A stretch of DNA of 64,000 nucleotides, from NCBI RefSeq assembly GCF_003286915.1, contig NZ_QMFY01000008.1:124001-188000 (forward strand), given 5' to 3'. This document shows, piece after piece, positions 8,498 through 17,359 of the stretch; positions within the stretch are counted from its first letter, which is position 1; every line of letters begins with the position of its first letter. The notes beneath the pieces are model-generated. The model saw only the letters and a program-made list of their open reading frames with translations. It made no database searches and was not told where the DNA came from. Source of the DNA: Pseudochryseolinea flava. GTDB lineage: Bacteria; Bacteroidota; Bacteroidia; Cytophagales; Cyclobacteriaceae. Made by a program: the position numbers and the translations under genes.

Positions 8498-10957
8498 ATG
8501 ATCAAAAATTATCTGCTGATTGCGATCAGAAATTTCCAGCGCCAGAAAATGTTCTCGCTGTTGAATGTGTTCGGCCTAGCCCTTGGATTAGCAAGCTCCA
8601 TTCTCATCTTCCTCTACGTAAGCGACGAACTTCAATACGATGCGATGCATCCTTTGGGCAATGACACCTATCGCGTCGGATGTACCGTAACCAATCCGGA
8701 AGGACAAACTTTCGACAATACAAGCGCACCAGGATTTTGGACGCGTGAACTAAAGGAGTCACGCGCAGAGGTAGTCCAAAATGTGCTCATTGATAACATC
8801 GGCTATCCAACCTCGCTACATCACAAAGCGGCAGATAAAATTATTCTCACAGAGGAAATTCGTTGGGCTGAACCTGGATTTCAATCTGTACTATACTTCA
8901 ATTTAATTCAGGGGAATTTAGAAAAGATCTTCGAAGATCAGAATAGCATGGTGCTGAGTGAAAGTGGTGCGCGTAAATTATTCGGCGATCGTGATCCTAT
9001 TGGTGAGATTGTCACCATCAAACATACGTGGGCAACGCGCGGAAAAGAAATCGATGTGAAAGTCACTGGCCTCTATAAAGACCTTCCCGCCAACTCACAT
9101 TTCAAGCCAAACTATATCATTAATGTTAACGCACTTCGCGCTGTGGTTGAAGACTTTGCTGCTTACATGGAAGGAACACGCCTGCAAAATTCAGAGTGGT
9201 TTGAAAATTACCTTGTACTTAAACCTGGAACTGATCCAAAGGTGATGGAAGCAGGTCTGCAAAAATATGTCGACGTCATGGCACAATCCGATTCGGCGTT
9301 TGTTGCTGGAGGATGGAAAGTTACGCCATTCTTGAAATCGATATCCGAGATTCACTTTGATCAGAAGAACGTATGGGAACCTGGATACGGTGGAGATAAA
9401 AAATACCTAGCCATATTCAGCGCTGTAGCTATTTTGATATTGGTGATCGCGTGCATTAACTATATGAACCTCGCTACAGCACGTTCGGCAAGAAGAGCAA
9501 AAGAGGTCGGCTTACGGAAATCATTTGGAAGTAGAAGGCGAGAGATTGCTTATCAATTTTTCAGCGAGTCTACGTTGATGACACTCGGCTCTTTACTGCT
9601 AGCATTTGTGCTGGTCATTATATTCCTTCATCCGTTTAACCAACTTGCACACAAATCGTTCACGTTTGCGTCGTTGTTTAATCCGTTGCTCATGCTGATC
9701 ATCGCCGGTGTCGTCGTGTTTATGGCGGTGGTGAGTGGTAGCTATCCGGCCATCTATTTGTCAGCGTTCCAACCCACAGAAGTTTTAAAGGGACAACAAG
9801 TAAGGGGTAAAGCCGCAGAGTTATTCCGGAAAGGGTTAGTGACGGTGCAGTATGCAATTTCATTGATCTTAATTATTTCTACACTTGTTGTCATTCGTCA
9901 GATGCAACATATGCAAGGATCAAAGTTGAATGAGCAAGGAAATCAATTGCTTTCGATTCGCTATGGTGGTACTGCTCCTCAGAATAAATATCAAACTTTT
10001 AAACAGGCCGTACTTCAAGATAAAGACATCCAACATGTGACCATGGCCAATCACTTGCCGCGGTTAAATTTCTTCGGGTGGATTGGCGTGACTTTTCAAT
10101 TTCCTGATTTTGATGGGAAAGATCTTCAATGGAATCAGCTCAACGTCGATTACGATTTTGCTCGCACATATAAACTCGAAATTATTGCGGGACGAGATTT
10201 TGATGTGAATAGCGTAGCAGATTCGTTATCGTTAATTCTAAATGAAGCAGCGGTAAAAGCCTTGAATCAGCCCATTGAAAAAATTATAGGAACAACCGTT
10301 ACGGAGGTAGGAGAAGTGAACAGAAATTATAAAGTGATTGGTGTCGTGAAAGATTTTCCCTTCCGGTCTATGCATCAAGAAATTGAACCGTTGGCGCTTA
10401 ATCCTCATGTACACTTTATCGACCGCATTGCCTATGTTGAATTACCAGCAGGGAAAATTCAAGAGAAGATTAAATTCATTGAAAGTAAATGGAAAGAAGT
10501 TTTTCCAGGCATAGGCTTTGACTACTGGTTTGTGAGCGATGAATTTAATCGGATGTATGCTGTCGAAGGAACTGTTGCGTCGCTCGCAAAAACATTCGCG
10601 ATTCTGGCAATACTCATCACCGCGCTTGGAATTTTTGGACTTGCATCCTATACCGCAGAACAGAAAACAAAAGAAGTGGGTATTCGAAAAGTACTCGGTG
10701 CCGCGGTGCGCCAAGTGGTGGGCATGTTTCTCTGGATCTTTTTCAAGATTTTTCTCATATCCGCATGCATCGCAATACCAGCAGCATATTTCTTGTCAGA
10801 CTTCTGGCTGAAGAATTTCAAGTATCAAACGAATTTAAGTGTTTGGATCTTTGTGGCTAGCCTTGGTGGATTGTTGATCATCACCATGTTCACGATCAGC
10901 TATGAAACATGGAAAGCAGCAAAGGCGAATCCGGCGCGATCGTTACGAAGTGAATAA
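8498..10957 (+). CDS. ABC transporter permease of the MacB/FtsX superfamily
   Basis: The protein has 819 residues. It opens with MIKNYLLIAIRNFQRQKMFS and a first transmembrane helix (about 20-42), then a large periplasmic MacB_PCD domain (about 45-290). A cluster of three helices forms the first FtsX domain (about 300-450). A second periplasmic domain follows, then a C-terminal FtsX helix cluster (about 695-810) ending in ANPARSLRSE, the usual tail of this Bacteroidota group. Family members act as mechanotransmission proteins with a cytoplasmic ATPase to export or extract lipoproteins, peptides or drugs. No ATPase gene is adjacent, so the partner must be elsewhere. The gene converges with DUF4202 with no bases between stop codons. 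Confidence 0.88.
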   Translation: MIKNYLLIAIRNFQRQKMFSLLNVFGLALGLASSILIFLYVSDELQYDAMHPLGNDTYRVGCTVTNPEGQTFDNTSAPGFWTRELKESRAEVVQNVLIDNIGYPTSLHHKAADKIILTEEIRWAEPGFQSVLYFNLIQGNLEKIFEDQNSMVLSESGARKLFGDRDPIGEIVTIKHTWATRGKEIDVKVTGLYKDLPANSHFKPNYIINVNALRAVVEDFAAYMEGTRLQNSEWFENYLVLKPGTDPKVMEAGLQKYVDVMAQSDSAFVAGGWKVTPFLKSISEIHFDQKNVWEPGYGGDKKYLAIFSAVAILILVIACINYMNLATARSARRAKEVGLRKSFGSRRREIAYQFFSESTLMTLGSLLLAFVLVIIFLHPFNQLAHKSFTFASLFNPLLMLIIAGVVVFMAVVSGSYPAIYLSAFQPTEVLKGQQVRGKAAELFRKGLVTVQYAISLILIISTLVVIRQMQHMQGSKLNEQGNQLLSIRYGGTAPQNKYQTFKQAVLQDKDIQHVTMANHLPRLNFFGWIGVTFQFPDFDGKDLQWNQLNVDYDFARTYKLEIIAGRDFDVNSVADSLSLILNEAAVKALNQPIEKIIGTTVTEVGEVNRNYKVIGVVKDFPFRSMHQEIEPLALNPHVHFIDRIAYVELPAGKIQEKIKFIESKWKEVFPGIGFDYWFVSDEFNRMYAVEGTVASLAKTFAILAILITALGIFGLASYTAEQKTKEVGIRKVLGAAVRQVVGMFLWIFFKIFLISACIAIPAAYFLSDFWLKNFKYQTNLSVWIFVASLGGLLIITMFTISYETWKAAKANPARSLRSE

Positions 10958-11545
10958 CTACGCGGCAGCACGCGCAATAAGGGCACCGATGCGATCGCTC
11001 ACAGGAATCTTTACAGCTTCTTGTATCGCCCTCGGTGTCATTTTCTTTAACGTCTTCTGTAAAATATCAACGACTTTGTCGTCGTCGTGTTTTGCAGCAA
11101 ATTCTTCAAGATAGTATTCGATGAATACCAAGCACACTACATCTTCAAGCGTTTGTGTGTCGGTATTCGATTTTAATTCTTTCTTGAGCAGAAGGAACTT
11201 TACTTTATCAATGATGTCTTGGTCGTAGCGGCAACTGCTTAGTACCTGCTGTGCAATTTCAGCGTGATGAAACTTCTCAGCGTTTCGCCATTGAAGATAT
11301 CCTTTCTTGTCCATAGAGTACGACTCGCGCGGAATTTCCCAACGACCAACGTGTTGCGCGCGGGCAGCGAGTTGCAAATACTCGGGTGCATTGGGCGCAT
11401 AACGATTCAGGCGCTCCGTCATCCGGATACCGTACAACAATTCTTTTGGATGTGACTTCCCTTCAAAAACTTCTTGATGTGTATCATTCGCATTATACGC
11501 ATCGAAGGTCGCAAATGCTCTTTCAAGTTTTTCGTTCGCTGACAT
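10958..11545 (-). CDS. DUF4202 family protein
   Basis: The protein has 195 residues. The sequence matches DUF4202 as I know it: LERAFATFDAYNANDTHQ near the N-terminus, then a helical HD-like core with LAARAQHVGRWEIPRESY and KFHHAEIAQQVL. The conserved His and Asp residues suggest a metal-binding helical fold, but no activity is known to me. It lies 9 nt downstream of cobA on the same strand and so is probably cotranscribed with it. In other genomes DUF4202 genes tend to accompany nitrite/sulfite assimilation genes, which fits this location. Confidence 0.82.
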   Translation of the reverse strand: MSANEKLERAFATFDAYNANDTHQEVFEGKSHPKELLYGIRMTERLNRYAPNAPEYLQLAARAQHVGRWEIPRESYSMDKKGYLQWRNAEKFHHAEIAQQVLSSCRYDQDIIDKVKFLLLKKELKSNTDTQTLEDVVCLVFIEYYLEEFAAKHDDDKVVDILQKTLKKMTPRAIQEAVKIPVSDRIGALIARAAA

Positions 11546-11554
11546 GTGCTAAAA

Positions 11555-12325
11555 TTACACCGCTACCTTCAATTTTGCCAGCTCTTCGCGCAAACTGAGC
11601 AGCGAACTTTCTAGTACAACGTTACCGATAACAATAACCGCGGGTGACGACAATTCACCCTCTTTAACTTTTTCAAGAATATTTTGTGCAGTACCAATCG
11701 CGATTTTCTGTGTCGCCCACGTGGCTTCTTGAATCACGGCAATTGGTTCTGCTAACGATCGGGTCAAAGCAAACATCTCTGCAATCCTTGCTAGGTGCGT
11801 CATGCCCATCAGAATCACAACCGTCGCCGATGACTTTGCCGCATGAATGATGTCATTTGAAAGTTCGCCAGAGCTTAATGTTCCTGTAACTACCCAAAAG
11901 CTTTCGTTCACACCGCGTTTTGTTAGCGGAATACCGGCGGCACCTGCCGCAGCCAGTGAACTTGATATGCCCGGTATTACTTCTACATGTATGCCATGAC
12001 GTTGCACGTATTCCAATTCTTCATGACCTCTACCAAATACATACGGATCGCCACCTTTTAATCTAACCACCTTTTCAAAACGGCTTGCATAAAATACCAA
12101 TAGACGATTGATCTCCTCTTGCGGAAACTCTTTTTTGCCTTTTCGCTTGCCAACATATACCAAACGACATCCAGGTTTACTCTCTTGAAGCAATCGCTCA
12201 TCTACCAGCGCATCATATAAGATAACGTCGGCACGTGTAATCGCTTTCATCCCTTTTAGAGTCATCAACTCAGGATCGCCGGGGCCGGCGCCTACAATAT
12301 AGAGTGTTGTTTCAGCTTGCTTCAT
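11555..12325 (-). CDS. cobA: Uroporphyrinogen-III C-methyltransferase
   Basis: The protein has 256 residues, the length of a stand-alone SUMT. It methylates uroporphyrinogen III twice with S-adenosylmethionine to give precorrin-2, the precursor of siroheme. Motifs are the SAM-binding YIVGAGPGDPELMTLKG at the N-terminus, VRLKGGDPYVFGRGHEE in the middle and VIPGISS plus GIPLTKRG after it. No CysG-type dehydrogenase/ferrochelatase domain is fused. The gene is divergent from nirB, and the TACGTA cluster lies in the 116-nt interval between the start codons. Co-regulation with NirB, which needs siroheme, is therefore likely. Confidence 0.94.
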   Translation of the reverse strand: MKQAETTLYIVGAGPGDPELMTLKGMKAITRADVILYDALVDERLLQESKPGCRLVYVGKRKGKKEFPQEEINRLLVFYASRFEKVVRLKGGDPYVFGRGHEELEYVQRHGIHVEVIPGISSSLAAAGAAGIPLTKRGVNESFWVVTGTLSSGELSNDIIHAAKSSATVVILMGMTHLARIAEMFALTRSLAEPIAVIQEATWATQKIAIGTAQNILEKVKEGELSSPAVIVIGNVVLESSLLSLREELAKLKVAV

Positions 12326-12340
12326 GGCTCATAAAATATT

Positions 12341-12398
12341 TACGTAATAATACGTAAATTTTACGTGGTGTACGTAGTTTATTAATACTTTTTACGTA
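12341..12398. promoter_or_regulatory. TACGTA cluster in the cobA/nirB divergent promoter
   Basis: TACGTA occurs at 12341, 12351, 12371 and 12393, with the variant TACGTG at 12362. Start-to-start steps are 10, 11, 9 and 22, close to whole helical turns. The first pair forms TACGTAATAATACGTA, an inverted 7-2-7 arrangement like the architecture (though not the exact heptamer) of NarL sites. The same word is clustered before the kinase gene at 15507 and before narK. I infer an operator for a nitrate/nitrite-responsive regulator. Confidence 0.7.
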
Positions 12399-12441
12399 TA
12401 ATTACTTAAAATTTGAAGATTTACTACTTAAATCGTTTGCA

Positions 12442-14940
12442 ATGAAAAGGATCGTGATCGTAGGAAATGGAATGGTAGGATATAAGCTTTGCGAAAAGCT
12501 ACGTAGCCGTTCAGCCGAAGTAGAAATTATCGTTTACGGAGAGGAGCCCCGTCCTGCGTACGACCGTGTCCATCTCAGCAGCTACTTCTCGGGATCTACC
12601 GCTGATGACCTGTTAATGGCACCAGCATCATGGTATGTCGAAAACAATATTACACTGCATACGGGTGAATTAGTCATCGACATCGATCGTGAAAAGAAGA
12701 CGATCAAAACCCACATGGGGCGTCACGATCATTACGACCACCTCGTGTTGGCCACAGGATCAAGTGCATTTGTTCCCACGATCGACGGCGTTGAGCGCGA
12801 TGGTGTGTTTGTATATCGCACGATCGAAGACCTCAATGATATTATTGCGTATTCGAAAAAAGTAAAGCGTGGCGCCGTAATGGGCGGCGGACTTTTAGGA
12901 TTGGAGGCAGCAAAAGCGTTGATCGATCTTGGACTTGAAACGCATGTGGTAGAATTCGCGCCGCGTTTGATGCCAAGGCAAATCGATGACGCTGCGTCGG
13001 AAGTGCTCGCGCATAAATTGTCACAACTTGGTATCACCATTCACCTCGGAAAAAATACTAAATCCATCGATGGCAACGGGAAGCTTGAAGGCTTGTCTTT
13101 TGCCGACGGTAGTAAACTCGATATTGAGATGTTGGTCATCTCAGCAGGGATCCGTCCGCGGGATGAACTAGCAAAGGCAACGTTGCTAAATGTTCACCCG
13201 CGCGGCGGTATTCTCGTAGATCAGCATCTGCGCACGAATGATGAAAATATTTTTGCGATCGGTGAGTCTGCCGTATTCAATAATATGGTGTATGGATTGG
13301 TGGCACCAGGATATGAAATGGCCGATATCGTTGCCCGTCAAATCACTGGCGATAACGCAAAAACATTTAATGGATTTGATATGTCGACGAAACTTAAACT
13401 CATCGGCGTCGATGTGGGAAGTTTCGGAGATCCGTTCTGCGATAACACACCAAGTATTCCCATTGTGTTTAAGAACAAGCATAAAGGCGTGTACAAGCGC
13501 ATCAATATTTCGGAAGATGGAAAATTATTGCTCGGTGGTATTTTGATCGGGGATGCGAGTCAGTACAACATTCTCCATCAAATGGTGGCGAACAAAATGC
13601 CGCTGCCGGAAAATCCAGAGACATTAATTATTGGCAATGGAAGTGCAAAGGGCGGCGACGAAGGTGCAGGCGTGAAGGGATTGCCGGACACTGCGCAAAT
13701 TTGCTCTTGCGAAAATATTACGAAAGGGGAACTTGTTCATCAAATTACAGAATGCGGCATTACCAGTGTTGATGGCCTGAAGAAATCTACAAAAGCGTGT
13801 ACCGGATGCGGTGGTTGTACACCACTTGTAAACGATCTGCTCAAGATCACGCTCGAGTCGATGGGACACAAAGTGAAAAAAGTATTATGCGAACATTTCG
13901 ACTTTTCTCGTCAAGAACTTTATGACCTCATCAAAGTGAAAGGGATCAAGAGTTACGATGCATTGCTCGACATGCACGGTAAGGGAGACGGCTGTGAAAT
14001 CTGTAAACCTGCAGTGGCTTCATTGATGGCGAGTATCTGGAACGATTTGATTCTTGAACAAGATACCATTCAAGATAGCAATGATCGATTCTTGGCAAAC
14101 ATACAACGTGGCGGTACGTACTCAGTCGTTCCGCGCATTGCCGGTGGTGAGATCACGCCGCAGAAACTTTCTGCGATCGGTCGCATTGCAGAAAAATATA
14201 ATCTCTATACAAAGATCACTGGTGGTCAGCGCATCGACATGTTCGGCGCGCGCATGGATCAACTTCCGGATATTTGGGAAGAACTTGTTGCAGAAGGATT
14301 TGAAAGCGGACACGCGTATGGAAAATCATTGCGTACGATCAAAAGTTGCGTAGGGTCAACATGGTGCCGTTACGGCGTGCAAGATTCAGTTTCCTTCGCT
14401 GTATTAATTGAAGAGCGCTACAAAGGGTTACGTGCACCGCACAAACTCAAAGGCGCTGTGTCTGGATGTATTCGTGAATGCGCTGAAGCACAATCAAAAG
14501 ATTTTGGAATTATTGCTACCGATAAGGGCTGGAATTTATATGTGTGTGGTAACGGTGGTGCGCGTCCTCAACATGCGAAATTGTTAGTAACCGATGTCGA
14601 TTCTGAAACCTGTATCAAATACATCGATCGTTTCTTGATGTACTACATTCGCACGGCAGACCCACTAACACGTACTGCTACGTGGTTGAATAAACTCGAT
14701 GGAGGTCTCGAATATCTTTATGATGTGGTCGTCAATGATTCTCTTGGAATTGGTGAGATGTTGGAGAAGGAGATGGAAGGATTGATTGCTACTTATCACT
14801 GTGAATGGAAGAAGGTGGTTGAAGATCCTGCGCTTCGTGCGAAATTCCGTCACTTCGTGAACAGTGATGATGCCGATGAGAACATCGAATATGTAGACAT
14901 GCGTGGACAAAAATGTCCGGTAGATTGGAATAAAAAATAG
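12442..14940 (+). CDS. nirB: Assimilatory NAD(P)H nitrite reductase, large subunit
   Basis: The protein has 832 residues, the normal NirB length. It reduces nitrite to ammonium with six electrons from NAD(P)H through FAD, Fe-S centres and siroheme. An FAD/NAD(P)-dependent reductase domain covers about 1-400 (MKRIVIVGNGMVGYKLCE; AVMGGGLLGLEAAKALIDLG). A BFD-like [2Fe-2S] domain carries ICSCEN and CTGCGGC, and a further segment has GCEICKP. A nitrite/sulfite reductase ferredoxin half-domain begins near residue 555. The siroheme/4Fe-4S ligands follow as CVGSTWC and CIREC, the expected C-x5-C and C-x3-C pair. nirD follows after 14 nt. All expected catalytic residues are present. Confidence 0.96.
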   Translation: MKRIVIVGNGMVGYKLCEKLRSRSAEVEIIVYGEEPRPAYDRVHLSSYFSGSTADDLLMAPASWYVENNITLHTGELVIDIDREKKTIKTHMGRHDHYDHLVLATGSSAFVPTIDGVERDGVFVYRTIEDLNDIIAYSKKVKRGAVMGGGLLGLEAAKALIDLGLETHVVEFAPRLMPRQIDDAASEVLAHKLSQLGITIHLGKNTKSIDGNGKLEGLSFADGSKLDIEMLVISAGIRPRDELAKATLLNVHPRGGILVDQHLRTNDENIFAIGESAVFNNMVYGLVAPGYEMADIVARQITGDNAKTFNGFDMSTKLKLIGVDVGSFGDPFCDNTPSIPIVFKNKHKGVYKRINISEDGKLLLGGILIGDASQYNILHQMVANKMPLPENPETLIIGNGSAKGGDEGAGVKGLPDTAQICSCENITKGELVHQITECGITSVDGLKKSTKACTGCGGCTPLVNDLLKITLESMGHKVKKVLCEHFDFSRQELYDLIKVKGIKSYDALLDMHGKGDGCEICKPAVASLMASIWNDLILEQDTIQDSNDRFLANIQRGGTYSVVPRIAGGEITPQKLSAIGRIAEKYNLYTKITGGQRIDMFGARMDQLPDIWEELVAEGFESGHAYGKSLRTIKSCVGSTWCRYGVQDSVSFAVLIEERYKGLRAPHKLKGAVSGCIRECAEAQSKDFGIIATDKGWNLYVCGNGGARPQHAKLLVTDVDSETCIKYIDRFLMYYIRTADPLTRTATWLNKLDGGLEYLYDVVVNDSLGIGEMLEKEMEGLIATYHCEWKKVVEDPALRAKFRHFVNSDDADENIEYVDMRGQKCPVDWNKK

Positions 14941-14954
14941 AAAGGACTTACAAC

Positions 14955-15338
14955 ATGGAAATACTAAACGCTATCAAGACCTTCAAGCCTGAAGTAGAAA
15001 CCGAAGTGAATGTTTGGTTTAAAGCTGCGCACGTAACAGCGTTTCCGGAAAACGGCGGCGCATGTGTAAAGTATAAAGACATGCAAGTAGCGGTGTTCAA
15101 CTTTACGAGACGAAACGAATGGTTTGCTTGCCAGAATCTTTGTCCTCACAAAATGCAGATGGTTCTCTCGCGCGGAATGGTTGGCTCAGTAGAAGGCGAA
15201 CCGAAAGTCGCATGTCCTTTTCATAAGAAGACGTTCTCTCTTAAAACCGGAGAATGCTTGAACGCGGAAGAGTGTTCAATTGCCGTCTTCCCTGTGAAAA
15301 TTGAAGATGGCTACGTTCATATAGGCTTTACGAAGTAA
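14955..15338 (+). CDS. nirD: Nitrite reductase small subunit, Rieske-type
   Basis: The protein has 127 residues. NirD is the partner of NirB with a Rieske fold. The sequence retains the fold pattern CQNLCPHKMQMVLSRGMVG and CPFHKKTFSLKTGEC, the two strand-loop regions where Rieske proteins carry CxH and CxxH. The first loop is CPHK and the second CPFHKK, so a C-x-H and a C-x-x-H are both visible here. Many NirD proteins have lost these ligands, so cluster binding is possible but unproven. An AGGA-like ribosome site (AAAGGAC) precedes the start. Cotranscribed with nirB. Confidence 0.92.
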   Translation: MEILNAIKTFKPEVETEVNVWFKAAHVTAFPENGGACVKYKDMQVAVFNFTRRNEWFACQNLCPHKMQMVLSRGMVGSVEGEPKVACPFHKKTFSLKTGECLNAEECSIAVFPVKIEDGYVHIGFTK

Positions 15339-15357
15339 AGCGTTCTTTTTATAAAAG

Positions 15358-15420
15358 TGGTAGGGCTTGCCTAAACGGCAAGGTGAAATGTCGGGCCTCG
15401 AAACCTGGCATTTCTTACCA
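15358..15420 (+). promoter_or_regulatory. Candidate structured RNA: compact three-way junction between nirD and the sensor kinase
   Basis: The outer stem is TGGTA (15358-15362) with TACCA (15416-15420). The second stem is CTTGCC (15366-15371) with GGCAAG (15377-15382) closing a 5-nt loop. The third stem is GAAATGTCGGG (15385-15395) with CCTGGCATTTC (15404-15414), 11 pairs including two wobbles, closing an 8-nt loop. Only one to three unpaired bases join the stems. No T-run follows, so it is not a simple terminator. It could be a riboswitch-like leader of the kinase gene or a processing/stability element of nirBD. The assignment is from base pairing only. Confidence 0.45.
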
Positions 15421-15454
15421 ACACTGAAACGTTAAAATATTTCATCGAAAATAT

Positions 15455-15505
15455 TACGCAGTTGCGTAGTGCAGAATCAAGCATGCTACGTAACTTTCCT
15501 ACGTA
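15455..15505. promoter_or_regulatory. TACGTA sites directly in front of the nitrate-sensor kinase gene
   Basis: TACGTA lies at 15487-15492 and 15500-15505, the second ending one base before ATG 15507. Upstream the pair TACGCA (15455) and TGCGTA (15463) forms an inverted near-match. A site at the ribosome-binding position would let a bound regulator block the promoter or the start region. Autoregulation is therefore the simplest reading (inference). Confidence 0.6.
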
Positions 15506-15506
15506 A

Positions 15507-17357
15507 ATGATACTTAAGTTTAACACCGAGGATAAGTTGAAATTCAACCGCTTTAGCAAGCTGGGCATGTGGTACATACTCGCCCTCAGTGTTATCGCGA
15601 TTGTATCCATCGTAGGACAATTTCTGATTCAGAATCACCTCAAGAGCCAGTCCAGCGACTCGCGTGTTGTTAACCTAGCGGGAACACAACGTTATAAAAG
15701 TCAATGGATCGTTAAAATGTCGTTGCTATTGTATACAGATATCGAGCATACACATTTTGCTGATAAAGCTGCCACACTCGAAAAGCTACTCGAAGAATGG
15801 AAACGTGGTCATGTTGGATTACAGCATGGTGATACGGCCTTGCAGCTTCCGGGAACCAACAGCGATAGCATCATTCGAATGTTTCAGGATATCGATCCGT
15901 ACTTTCAACATGTTTATGAAAGTGCGAAAGCAATTATAGCGTTTAAGAAAGGTGAGGTAAGAGACAAAGCTTCTATTGACAACGCGGTGAAACTGTTGCT
16001 CGACAACGAATTTGCTTTTCTGCAGAAGATGGATCGCATTGTGTTCCAGTATGATTTCGAAGCCAAGCAAAAAATAGCCACGTTGAGTAAGCTTGAATAT
16101 TTTCTGCTCGCGCTTTCAATACTCGTCATTGCTTTGGAAATTCTATTTGTATTCCGCCCGACAGCCGTGCAAGTCAACAAGACCGTTAACCAACTGATTG
16201 CGTCGGAGAAGAATGCTAAAAAACTCTCGAAGGAAATTGGCGTGCTCTATGCGTCACTCGAAAAATCGTATGAAGATCTTTCGCACGTGAATTTGCCGAA
16301 GGAGACACCGAAACTCTACGCAAAGACTGATCGCGGTGGAAACGTAACCTTCATTTCAGATTTGTTTGCTGACTTGAGCGGCATCGATGAAGGTGCAACA
16401 GGTGGCGTAGTGAAAGATTTGTTCGGCGACGAATCGTTGGACGAAGATAGTCTCGAAGAAATTTTGGACCTCGTATCGAATGGCAAAGCATGGCAAGGCG
16501 TGGTTCGCTACGTCAACGAAAAAACGGGGAAAGATCGCTGGGCGGAGATCATGATCGTGCCCGTGGTTAACGAGGAGGATGAGATAGACGAATGGCTGAT
16601 CATGGGATCAGATATTACAAGGCAAAAGTTTGCTGAACAGAATATGCGCGAAAAAAATCGTGCGGAAGTAGAGAAGAAAGTCAATCAACAGAAATTTCGT
16701 TCGGTTTTAATTCTGGAAGGGCAGGAGGAGGAACGGAAACGTTTGGCCATGGATATCCACGATGGCATTGGCCAGATGCTAACATCTTTGAAATTCCACA
16801 TTGAATCAATTAATGCGACTGGTGATCCAACAGCTGTTCAGCAGAAACTTACAGAAATCCAACATCTTATTGCACAAGTAATTAAGGAGGTGCGACGTGT
16901 AACGTTCAATCTCAAGCCAACTGTACTTGGCGACTACGGATTACAAGCAGCATTGAATGTGTTCGTAAAAGAGATCGGTAAACTGACGGAAATAAAATTG
17001 GCGTATCAAACAGAAGGTGATACATCTGTTAGACTACCACAGAAAATCGAGAATAACATTTTCAGAATTATTCAGGAAGCGATCAACAACGCTATCAAGT
17101 ATTCATCTGCAACCCAGATTGATGTTATCCTTCAACAGGAAGAAGAAACTGTAAATATCATCGTGCAGGACAATGGGAATGGTTTCGATGAGAAACTTGT
17201 GGAGGCACGTAGCGTGAACATCGAGTCGGGCAGAGGCTTTTTTAATATGTACGAACGTACCGAATATATTAACGGTGCACTTAGCATTAAATCAGAACCA
17301 GGTAAAGGAACGCGTGTGCATTTGGCTGTTCCTGTTAAAACTTTAATTGCAGTATAA
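15507..17357 (+). CDS. NarX-like membrane sensor histidine kinase with P-box sensor and PAS domain
   Basis: The protein has 616 residues. Transmembrane helix 1 spans about 21-41 and helix 2 about 195-215. They bracket a periplasmic four-helix-type (PilJ/NarX-like) domain. It begins RVVNLAGTQRYKSQW (53-67), a good match to the NarX/NarQ P-box; Arg62 aligns with the P-box arginine that contacts nitrate in NarX. A cytoplasmic PAS-like domain (about 265-375) follows. The HisKA_3 phospho-acceptor is His418 in MDIHDGIGQ. An HATPase_c domain carries QEAINNAIKYS, DNGNGFDE and GRGFFNMYER. The response regulator gene starts 2 nt after the stop. It probably senses nitrate/nitrite outside the inner membrane. 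Confidence 0.9.
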   Translation: MILKFNTEDKLKFNRFSKLGMWYILALSVIAIVSIVGQFLIQNHLKSQSSDSRVVNLAGTQRYKSQWIVKMSLLLYTDIEHTHFADKAATLEKLLEEWKRGHVGLQHGDTALQLPGTNSDSIIRMFQDIDPYFQHVYESAKAIIAFKKGEVRDKASIDNAVKLLLDNEFAFLQKMDRIVFQYDFEAKQKIATLSKLEYFLLALSILVIALEILFVFRPTAVQVNKTVNQLIASEKNAKKLSKEIGVLYASLEKSYEDLSHVNLPKETPKLYAKTDRGGNVTFISDLFADLSGIDEGATGGVVKDLFGDESLDEDSLEEILDLVSNGKAWQGVVRYVNEKTGKDRWAEIMIVPVVNEEDEIDEWLIMGSDITRQKFAEQNMREKNRAEVEKKVNQQKFRSVLILEGQEEERKRLAMDIHDGIGQMLTSLKFHIESINATGDPTAVQQKLTEIQHLIAQVIKEVRRVTFNLKPTVLGDYGLQAALNVFVKEIGKLTEIKLAYQTEGDTSVRLPQKIENNIFRIIQEAINNAIKYSSATQIDVILQQEEETVNIIVQDNGNGFDEKLVEARSVNIESGRGFFNMYERTEYINGALSIKSEPGKGTRVHLAVPVKTLIAV

Positions 17358-17359
17358 CT

